Positions 14,594 through 20,088 of a stretch of 20,088 nt of DNA are shown piece by piece. The notes under the pieces are model-generated. The model was given only the letters and a program-made list of their open reading frames with translations. It searched no databases and had not been told where the DNA came from. The DNA is from an uncultured Lachnospiraceae bacterium. GTDB lineage: Bacteria; Bacillota; Clostridia; Lachnospirales; Lachnospiraceae. The translations under genes and the position numbers were made by a program. The stretch lies in NCBI GenBank assembly GCA_947382415.1, contig CANCYO010000055.1, forward strand, positions 1 to 20,088, given 5' to 3'. Numbering within the stretch: position 1 is the first letter of the stretch; every line of letters starts with the position of its first letter.

Positions 14594-14602
14594 CGCACAG
14601 CA

Positions 14603-15523
14603 TCAGAATACTGTATCGTGATACTCTGCTCCGGCGGCAATATCCTCCCGGAGCTGTCTCTTTAAGGCCCCGATATCCGCAAAGCGCCGCTCCGGTCTCC
14701 TGAAGGCCAGAAGCTCCACCTCGATCTCATGCCCGTAGACATCCCTGTTAAAACCATACAGATAGGACTCCACGCCAATGCGCCCCGCCGTCTCTACCGT
14801 GGGCTTGCAGCCCACATTGCTGATGGCAGGATAAATTTCGTTATCACAATACACCCGGGAATAGTATACACCTCTCGGCGGCAGAAGCTTACTCTCCGGC
14901 GGGCACAGATTCACAGTGGGAAAACCGATGGTTCTGCCGATGCGGTTACCCGAAATCACCGTACCGTACACCGGATAAGGCGCACCCAGAAGTCTGGCCG
15001 CGCTCTTCATGTCCCCCGCCTCCACGCAGCTTCGGATGCGGGTGGAGCTCACCTGCGTCCCGTCTATACAGACCTTATCTATAATCTCCGTCTCGAAAGC
15101 AAGCTCCTCCCCCAAAGCAAACAATAATGCGGCGTTTCCCGCCCCGTTCCTGCCAAACGAGATATCCTCCCCCGCCGCGATATACCGTGCCCGCATACGC
15201 TCAAACAGAAATTCACGCACAAACTCCTCAGGAGCCACAGCCGCCGTCTGCCTGTTCAATGGAAATTCAATCAGAATATCCACCCCCAGACGCTCAAACA
15301 TCCTGCGCTTCTCCTCTCTTGTGGAGAGCTCCCGCCCGTCGGACATGCCAAACAGCACTGCCGGCGGCGGATCAAAGGTGAAGACACAGGACTGTAATCC
15401 CTTTCTCTGCCCGATCTTCGAGAGAAGGCTTCGATGTCCGATGTGAATACCGTCAAACTTACCCAGCGCCACCGCGGTATCATTATGCAGTTGAAAATCC
15501 GTGGTTTCACGAATCAGTTCCAT
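14603..15523 (-). CDS. ribF: Bifunctional riboflavin kinase / FAD synthetase
   Basis: The 306-residue enzyme converts riboflavin to FMN and then to FAD. The N-terminal nucleotidyltransferase domain shows A-L-G-K-F-D-G-I-H-I-G-H at 19-30 and V-S-S-T-R-I-R near 160. The C-terminal flavokinase domain shows G-R-T-I-G-F-P-T-V-N-L, G-V-Y-Y-S-R and the late V-E-S-Y-L-Y-G-F segment. The open frame extends 21 codons upstream, but ATG at 15523 is chosen because GGAGG precedes it and it gives the normal family length. It overlaps the truB end by 17 nt, which implies translational coupling. There is no FMN riboswitch upstream, as expected for a gene inside an operon. It is the last gene of the infB operon in this window. 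Confidence 0.96.
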   Translation of the reverse strand: MELIRETTDFQLHNDTAVALGKFDGIHIGHRSLLSKIGQRKGLQSCVFTFDPPPAVLFGMSDGRELSTREEKRRMFERLGVDILIEFPLNRQTAAVAPEEFVREFLFERMRARYIAAGEDISFGRNGAGNAALLFALGEELAFETEIIDKVCIDGTQVSSTRIRSCVEAGDMKSAARLLGAPYPVYGTVISGNRIGRTIGFPTVNLCPPESKLLPPRGVYYSRVYCDNEIYPAISNVGCKPTVETAGRIGVESYLYGFNRDVYGHEIEVELLAFRRPERRFADIGALKRQLREDIAAGAEYHDTVF

Positions 15524-16430
15524 TTGCCCCAGCCTCCAGAAACATCTTAACCGGTCTGTAATATTTTCCCGCCTCATCATAGGCATAGATTCCGGAAAAA
15601 GTCCCGTCCTCCTGATAAAAGCGCACCTGCTGCCCCGAAGCGTATCTCTCGTCCTCTCTTGTCTGCCCGGGCCGGATGGCGTTTCCGTTTTTCAGAAGCC
15701 GCCCAAACTGCTCCTGCACATGCAGCATGGGACAATCCTCAAACAGCCTGTCCACCGGCGTGAGAACCTCCCCTATGCGCCCGGCGTCCCGAAGAGTCTC
15801 AAGCTCTGTCAGAGTCACCGCATCCTCCAGTCCAAAGCGTCCGACTCTGGTGCGCACCAGACTCTGCATGGCCCCGCCGCATCCCAGTTTCTCTCCGATA
15901 TCAAAGCAGAGGGTACGGATATAAGTCCCCTTGGAACAGACCACCCGCATCCGCACCACAGGCAGCGAGAGCTCCAGAATTTCCAGTTCGCGGATAAACA
16001 CTCTGCGGGCCCTGCGCTCCACCTCTCTCCCCGCGCGGGCAAGCTCATAGAGCTTTTTGCCGTCCACCTTCAGAGCCGAGTACATGGGAGGAATCTGATC
16101 ATACTCACCCAGAAAACCCAGAACCGCATCCCGCACCTGTCCTTCGTCCGCCTCCACGGGACACTCCCGCAAAATATGCCCCGTCATGTCCTGCGTATCC
16201 GTGGATATGCCCAGCAAAAGCTCCGCCACATACTCCTTGTCCCTGTCAGTCAACATATCGCAGAGCTTCGTACCGCTGCCCAGACAAACCGGAAGCACAC
16301 CGGTCGCCTCTGGGTCCAGCGTACCGGTGTGCCCGATCTTCTTCTGTCTGAGGATGCCGCGCATTTTGGCCACCACATCATGGGAGGTAAAACCGGCCTC
16401 CTTGTGAATGTTTATGATTCCGTTATACAT
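15507..16430 (-). CDS. truB: tRNA pseudouridine(55) synthase
   Basis: TruB converts U55 in the T-loop of tRNAs to pseudouridine. The 307-residue protein has the N-terminal G-I-I-N-I-H-K-E-A-G-F-T-S-H-D-V-V, then the catalytic motif G-H-T-G-T-L-D-P-E-A-T-G-V-L at 33-46 with nucleophile Asp39, Y-x-A-L-K-V-D-G-K-K-L-Y-E near 118-129, and C-S-K-G-T-Y-I-R-T-L near 165-174, with a C-terminal PUA-like region. Its ATG overlaps the stop region of nrnA by 8 nt, and its tail overlaps ribF, so the three are tightly coupled. Confidence 0.97.
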   Translation of the reverse strand: MYNGIINIHKEAGFTSHDVVAKMRGILRQKKIGHTGTLDPEATGVLPVCLGSGTKLCDMLTDRDKEYVAELLLGISTDTQDMTGHILRECPVEADEGQVRDAVLGFLGEYDQIPPMYSALKVDGKKLYELARAGREVERRARRVFIRELEILELSLPVVRMRVVCSKGTYIRTLCFDIGEKLGCGGAMQSLVRTRVGRFGLEDAVTLTELETLRDAGRIGEVLTPVDRLFEDCPMLHVQEQFGRLLKNGNAIRPGQTREDERYASGQQVRFYQEDGTFSGIYAYDEAGKYYRPVKMFLEAGANGTDS

Positions 16431-17382
16431 TTTCTTCCTGCTCCCTGAGCTGCCGCTCGATATGTAGGGACAGATTGTTCACACAATCATGAAAAGTCCC
16501 CTTCATAGTACAGCCCGCTGCGCGCACATGTCCGCCCCCGCCAAAAAATACCGCTATCCGGGCCACATCCACCTTCTCGTCGGAACGCATACTGACCTTA
16601 TACTCCAGCACATCCGTCTCATACATAAAAATAGCACAGTTCACGCCTTTGATATTGCGCAGCTGATTCACGATGCCGTCCAGATCTTTGGGCTGCACAT
16701 GATAAAATTCCATGATCTTCCGGCTCACCACACTGACGATACACCTGCCGTCCAGAAAGCGGATGCTCTCCATCAGCGCACGGCCCATGATCTGAGACTG
16801 GATATAGGTCCTCTGATAAAAGCTCTCCTCGATCAGTCCGGCAAAATCAAAGCCATAGCTGATCAGCTTCGCGCCTTTCATCATGGTTTCCGGCGTGGTA
16901 TTGGTATACTGAAACACCCCAGTGTCATGGATGATTCCCGTGTAGAGCGTCTCCGCCAGATTGCGGTCCAGACTCTCCTCCATGAGATCATACAGCACCT
17001 CACAGGTAGAGCCGATCTCCGGGCGCACCAGATTTACGTCCCCACACCCGGGATTGCTCACATGATGATCGATATTGATCCTCTTTCCGGCGCTCTGAAA
17101 ATACTTGTCCGCTTCCCCCAATCTCTCCGCATTGCAATCCAACACAAAAAAGATATCAAAGCTTTCTTCCTCGGGAAAATCGTCCACGATCTCATCAAAT
17201 CCCGTAAGCCTGCCAAAGATCTCCGCCGGACGCTGCAAAAACACCTTCACCTGCGCTTCGGGCAGATTCTTCTTCAGATACTGCCACAGGGACAGACAGG
17301 CTCCCACACAGTCGCCGTCCGGTCTGATGTGTCCGCCGATACCGATGCGCTTTGCTCCGCTTACTTCCTGTAATAAATTCAT
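16423..17382 (-). CDS. nrnA: DHH-DHHA1 family nanoRNase / pAp phosphatase (NrnA-like)
   Basis: The 319-residue protein matches NrnA, which degrades 2-5 nt RNAs and can dephosphorylate 3'-phosphoadenosine 5'-phosphate using Mn. Metal ligands are visible: H-I-R-P-D-G-D at 18-24, Asp82 in V-L-D-C-N, and the D-H-H motif at 105-107. H-D-T-G-x-F-Q-Y-T-N near 152-161 is the usual conserved stretch, and G-G-G-G-H-V-R-A-A-G at 281-290 is the DHHA1 substrate site. Start ATG overlaps the rbfA stop by 4 nt (ATGA), with GGAGG just upstream. Its place between rbfA and truB is typical of Clostridia and Bacilli. Confidence 0.94.
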   Translation of the reverse strand: MNLLQEVSGAKRIGIGGHIRPDGDCVGACLSLWQYLKKNLPEAQVKVFLQRPAEIFGRLTGFDEIVDDFPEEESFDIFFVLDCNAERLGEADKYFQSAGKRINIDHHVSNPGCGDVNLVRPEIGSTCEVLYDLMEESLDRNLAETLYTGIIHDTGVFQYTNTTPETMMKGAKLISYGFDFAGLIEESFYQRTYIQSQIMGRALMESIRFLDGRCIVSVVSRKIMEFYHVQPKDLDGIVNQLRNIKGVNCAIFMYETDVLEYKVSMRSDEKVDVARIAVFFGGGGHVRAAGCTMKGTFHDCVNNLSLHIERQLREQEENV

Positions 17383-17747
17383 AATTCCTCCGTCGCATTC
17401 CCCATGACCTCGTCGATCCTGCGGGACATATTCACGCCGTACTCGATAGACTGGTCCATGACAAAAGTGATATCTGGTGTATTGCGCAGATTGACAGTCT
17501 GCGCAAGCTTTCTCTTAATAAATCCTTCCGCGCTCTTTAGGCCCGCCAGCGTTGCCGCTCTCTCTTCCTCGCCGCCCAAAACGCTAATCCACGCCTTACA
17601 GCTCTTCAGATCAGGTGCTACCTCCACAGCAACCACACTGGTCAGCGGACTGATGCGGGGATCCTTGATCTCCCCCCGGATGATCTCGGCGAGAACTCTC
17701 TGCACCTCACCGTTCACCCGGGTATTCTTAACACTGTTTTTTCTCAT
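17379..17747 (-). CDS. rbfA: Ribosome-binding factor A
   Basis: RbfA is a KH-type protein that assists late maturation of the 30S subunit and 16S 5' end processing. The 122-residue protein shows R-V-N-G-E-V-Q-R-V-L-A-E-I-I near 10-23, the D-P-R-I-S motif at 29-33, the V-A-P-D-L-K-S-C-K-A-W-I-S-V strand at 43-56, and the closing P-D-I-T-F-V-x-D-x-S-I-E-Y-G at 91-104. A GAGG ribosome binding site is set about 11 nt from the ATG. It is separated from infB by an unusually structured 177-bp gap, and overlaps nrnA by 4 nt. Confidence 0.96.
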   Translation of the reverse strand: MRKNSVKNTRVNGEVQRVLAEIIRGEIKDPRISPLTSVVAVEVAPDLKSCKAWISVLGGEEERAATLAGLKSAEGFIKRKLAQTVNLRNTPDITFVMDQSIEYGVNMSRRIDEVMGNATEEL

Positions 17748-17799
17748 TCTCTGTTATTCCTCTTCTTAAAATCCTCGTGGAACTCCCCTCGGAGATCCG

Positions 17800-17829
17800 G
17801 TTCCACTAAGACAGCGTACTGTGCTGTCT
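17800..17829. repeat. 30-bp direct repeat, copy 1
   Basis: This copy starts GTTCCACTAAGACAGC and is identical to 17883-17912 except at one base (17808 A against T). Its right half is a 7-bp inverted repeat AGACAGC-N7-GCTGTCT. Confidence 0.9.
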
Positions 17830-17882
17830 GGACGGGCCCCCCACCGGAAGAATGCCTCCGGCATTCTTCCCGCTGAGGTCTA

Positions 17883-17912
17883 GTTCCACTTAGACAGCGT
17901 ACTGTGCTGTCT
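17883..17912. repeat. 30-bp direct repeat, copy 2
   Basis: This copy starts GTTCCACTTAGACAGC and forms the left arm and loop of the long palindrome at 17871-17930. It is 83 bp from copy 1. Confidence 0.9.
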
Positions 17913-17924
17913 TAGTGGAACTCC

Positions 17925-20088
17925 TCAGCGTGGTACCTCCACCATGATATAAGCTTCCACGATATCCAATTCCTTCATCTGGTCAAAGCCCTCGAACACA
18001 AGACCGCACTCAAATCCCGCCTTGACTTCCTTCACATCATCTTTAAAGCGCTTCAGGGAAGCCAGGCTGCCTTCATAAATCTGCTCGCCCTCTCTGGTGA
18101 TACGGATCTTACAGCCTCTGCGGAACTCGCCGTCCAGCACATAAGAACCTGCAATATTGCCGATCTGGGACGCTTTGAACAACTGGCGTACCTCGGCATG
18201 GCCGATGATCTGCTCCTCGAAGACAGGATCCAGCATACCCTTCATGGCGGCCTCCACATCCTCGATAGCCTGATAGATCACCTTGTAGAGACGTACATCC
18301 ACACCCTCCTGCTCCGCAGTAGCTTTGGCAGTGGCATCAGGACGCACATTAAAGCCGATAATGATGGCATTGGAGGCGCTGGCCAGCACCACATCGGACT
18401 CGTTGATGGCGCCCACGCCGCCGTGGATGCATTTCACCACGACCTCCTCGTTGGAAAGCTTTAACAGAGACTGCTTTACAGCCTCCACGCTGCCCTGCAC
18501 ATCCGCCTTGACGATCAGGTTCAGCTCCTTCAGATTGCCCTCCTGAATCTGGGAGAACAGATCGTCCAGAGACATACCTGTCTTGATATCCTCCAGCATT
18601 CTCTCCTTGTTCTGAGCCAGGTAAGTCTCCGCGAAGGACTTGGCAGTCTTGTCGCTCTCATGGGCGATGAACACCTCGCCCGCGCTGGGCACATCGGAAA
18701 GTCCCAGAATCTCCACAGGTGTGGAGGGGCCTGCCTCTTTCACTCTCCTGCCCTTGTCATCTACCATGGCTCTCACCTTGCCGTGGCTTGCGCCTGCCGA
18801 GATAAAGTCGCCCACATGCAGAGTACCCTTCTGTACCAGCACGGTAGCCACGGGACCACGCCCCTTATCCAGCTCCGCCTCGATGACCAGACCTCTTGCA
18901 CGTCTGTTGGGATTTGCCTTCAGTTCCAGTATATCCGCTGTCAGAAGGATCGTCTCCAGCAGATCCTCAATGCCCTGACCCGACTTTGCGGACACCGGCA
19001 CAAACTCGGTATTGCCGCCCCAGTCAGTGGCGATCAGCTCATATTCCGTCAGCTCCTGTTTTACACGGTCAATATTTGCAGAGGGCTTATCGATCTTGTT
19101 TACAGCCACCACGATCTCGATACCCGCAGCCTTGGCATGGCTGATGGCCTCGATGGTCTGGGGCATCACGCCGTCGTCTGCCGCCACTACCAGAATGGCG
19201 ATATCCGTGGAATTCGCTCCGCGCATACGCATGGCGGTGAAAGCCTCATGTCCGGGCGTATCCAGGAAGGTGATCTTTCTCTCCCCCAGAGATACAGTAT
19301 ACGCACCTATGTGCTGCGTAATACCGCCCGCCTCCTTATCCGTCACATTGGTCTTACGGATGGCGTCGAGAAGCGAAGTCTTACCGTGATCTACATGACC
19401 CATGACGCAGATGACAGGAGGTCTCTCCACCATGGTCTCCTCAGCTTCATCTTCCTCCTTCAAAAGCTCCTCGATCACATCTACCTTGACTTCCTTCTCA
19501 CAGAGGATGTCATATTCCATGGCGATATTCTCTGCATCCTCATAGGAAATCTCCTGATTGACAGTCACAACCTTGCCCGAGAGGAAAAGCTTTTTGACAA
19601 TGGCAGCCGGCTGCAGCTTCATCTTCTCCGCCAGCTCTTTGATGGTGATATTCTCAGGAAGCGTGATGACCTTGATCGTCTCCTCCACCACTTCCTTCTT
19701 CTCCGGCTTGATAAATCTGCCGGGTTTATTCTTCAGTGCCTCTTCTTCCTCATAGATATGGTCTTTCTTGGAGCGTTTGTTGTCCCGCTCCCGGCCGATG
19801 CGCCTCTTGTCGTCGTCGCGTTTCTTTTCCATGTCTTTGGCCGGAGCTTCGCCCGTAAATCCTCTGTGAGCTCCCTGCCCTGCATTGCCTCTGTTATCGC
19901 GGCCGCCACCGTTAAAGCCGCGGCCAGGACCTGCATTATTCCCACCGCTGCGGCGATCGCCCTGACCGCCCGCACTGCCCGGACGCCCCTGGCGGTTAAA
20001 GCTGCCCTGTCTGTCTGCACTGCTTCCCTGTCTGCCATTCTGACTACCTCCGCGATTCTGGTACTGCCCGTTCTGGGGTCTGTTTCCT
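17925..20088 (-). CDS. infB: Translation initiation factor IF-2 (N-terminus outside window)
   Basis: IF2 is the GTPase that brings initiator tRNA to the 30S subunit and promotes subunit joining. The frame is open through the right edge, so 720 codons are visible and the true start lies outside. The first ~80 visible residues are a Gly/Arg/Asn/Gln-rich low-complexity tract, followed by a charged Lys/Glu segment and the IF2N domain (I-T-I-K-E-L-A-E-K-M). The G domain follows with G1 G-H-V-D-H-G-K-T at visible residues 230-237, G3 D-T-P-G-H-E-A-F, G4 N-K-I-D and G5 S-A-K, then domains II to IV ending in V-E-V-P-R. The ATG at 19832 is internal: in-frame coding continues upstream with no stop. The stop codon is embedded in the palindrome at 17871-17930. 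Confidence 0.98.
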   Translation of the reverse strand, partial: GNRPQNGQYQNRGGSQNGRQGSSADRQGSFNRQGRPGSAGGQGDRRSGGNNAGPGRGFNGGGRDNRGNAGQGAHRGFTGEAPAKDMEKKRDDDKRRIGRERDNKRSKKDHIYEEEEALKNKPGRFIKPEKKEVVEETIKVITLPENITIKELAEKMKLQPAAIVKKLFLSGKVVTVNQEISYEDAENIAMEYDILCEKEVKVDVIEELLKEEDEAEETMVERPPVICVMGHVDHGKTSLLDAIRKTNVTDKEAGGITQHIGAYTVSLGERKITFLDTPGHEAFTAMRMRGANSTDIAILVVAADDGVMPQTIEAISHAKAAGIEIVVAVNKIDKPSANIDRVKQELTEYELIATDWGGNTEFVPVSAKSGQGIEDLLETILLTADILELKANPNRRARGLVIEAELDKGRGPVATVLVQKGTLHVGDFISAGASHGKVRAMVDDKGRRVKEAGPSTPVEILGLSDVPSAGEVFIAHESDKTAKSFAETYLAQNKERMLEDIKTGMSLDDLFSQIQEGNLKELNLIVKADVQGSVEAVKQSLLKLSNEEVVVKCIHGGVGAINESDVVLASASNAIIIGFNVRPDATAKATAEQEGVDVRLYKVIYQAIEDVEAAMKGMLDPVFEEQIIGHAEVRQLFKASQIGNIAGSYVLDGEFRRGCKIRITREGEQIYEGSLASLKRFKDDVKEVKAGFECGLVFEGFDQMKELDIVEAYIMVEVPR

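Larger units (their letters stand above)
17777..17930 (-). repeat. Multi-hairpin palindromic element between infB and rbfA
   Basis: In the transcribed direction there are four stems. First is a long palindrome (17871-17930): CGCTGAGG/CCTCAGCG, then AGTTCCACT/AGTGGAACT and AGACAGC/GCTGTCT around a 7-nt loop, containing the infB stop codon. Second is a perfect 11-bp stem GGAAGAATGCC/GGCATTCTTCC (17846-17870). Third is AGACAGC/GCTGTCT (17809-17829). Fourth is GTGGAAC/GTTCCAC (17777-17806). No U-tract follows any of them, so they are not standard terminators. The element could be a dispersed palindromic repeat or a cis-acting RNA. Confidence 0.8.

Noticed and set aside
15524..15586. Longer RibF N-terminus from the upstream ATG
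   Set aside because: It would extend the overlap with truB, lacks a ribosome binding site and adds residues not found in the family.
15501..16448. 315-codon plus-strand ORF
   Set aside because: It is antisense to truB over its full length; truB motifs are unambiguous.
16489..17373. 294-codon plus-strand ORF
   Set aside because: It is antisense to nrnA and has no recognisable features.
17846..17870. Perfect 11-bp hairpin as an infB terminator
   Set aside because: It has no following T-tract in either direction, and the downstream rbfA-nrnA-truB-ribF genes have no other promoter that I can see.
19733..20038. 101-codon minus-strand ORF at the right edge
   Set aside because: It is an alternative frame inside infB; the infB frame is open through the edge and has the expected IF2 composition.

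Overview
The window looks like a chromosomal segment of an anaerobic Firmicute of the class Clostridia, most likely Lachnospiraceae. This is inferred from the moderate GC content, strong GGAGG ribosome binding sites, consensus sigma-A promoters, a tandem feoA-feoA-feoB locus, a DHH-family nrnA gene between rbfA and truB, and an IF2 with a long Gly/Arg/Asn/Gln-rich N-terminus. No phage, insertion sequence, CRISPR array, tRNA or rRNA was seen. Almost all genes lie on the minus strand, so transcription runs from high to low coordinates. The two exceptions are an NAD(P)-binding reductase-like gene (6282-6911) and a lipoprotein gene (13850-14593).

Layout from left to right. 1-720 is the start of a ferrous iron uptake locus (feoA2, feoA1, then the first 11 codons of feoB). 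It has a consensus promoter overlapped by a DtxR-like palindrome, and a second copy of that palindrome just upstream of feoB. 763-5730 is a probable three-gene transcription unit from one strong promoter: a PfkB/KdgK-type sugar kinase, a large secreted protein with no recognised function, and a VanZ-family membrane protein that begins at TTG. 5796-6911 is a divergent HxlR regulator and NAD(P)-binding protein pair sharing a symmetric operator candidate. 6951-7077 holds a bidirectional terminator and a 15-bp tandem repeat. 7082-9760 is the rpsO-pnp pair with leader hairpins. 9868-11065 is a secreted SH3b-NlpC/P60 peptidase with its own perfect promoter and terminator. 11165-13701 is tcdA and a Na/Pi-cotransporter-PhoU fusion. 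13774-14593 is an AT-richer lipoprotein gene. 14603-20088 is the conserved translation operon infB-rbfA-nrnA-truB-ribF, with infB running off the right edge.

The translation and RNA genes form the functional core: IF2 and RbfA (initiation and 30S maturation), NrnA (nano-RNA and pAp turnover), TruB (tRNA pseudouridine 55), RibF (FMN/FAD), S15 and PNPase, plus TcdA (cyclic t6A). In many Firmicutes ribF is followed directly by rpsO-pnp. Here about 5 kb of unrelated genes lies between them.

The least explained sequence is the 177-bp gap between infB and rbfA. It contains two 30-nt direct repeats, a long palindrome that includes the infB stop codon, and complementary arms that could form alternative structures. 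A shorter palindrome with the same arm sequence and spacing overlaps the rpsO -10 element. No clearly new multi-gene system was found. The most unusual signals are this RNA/DNA element, the duplicated iron operators and the uncharacterised kinase-surface protein-VanZ unit.
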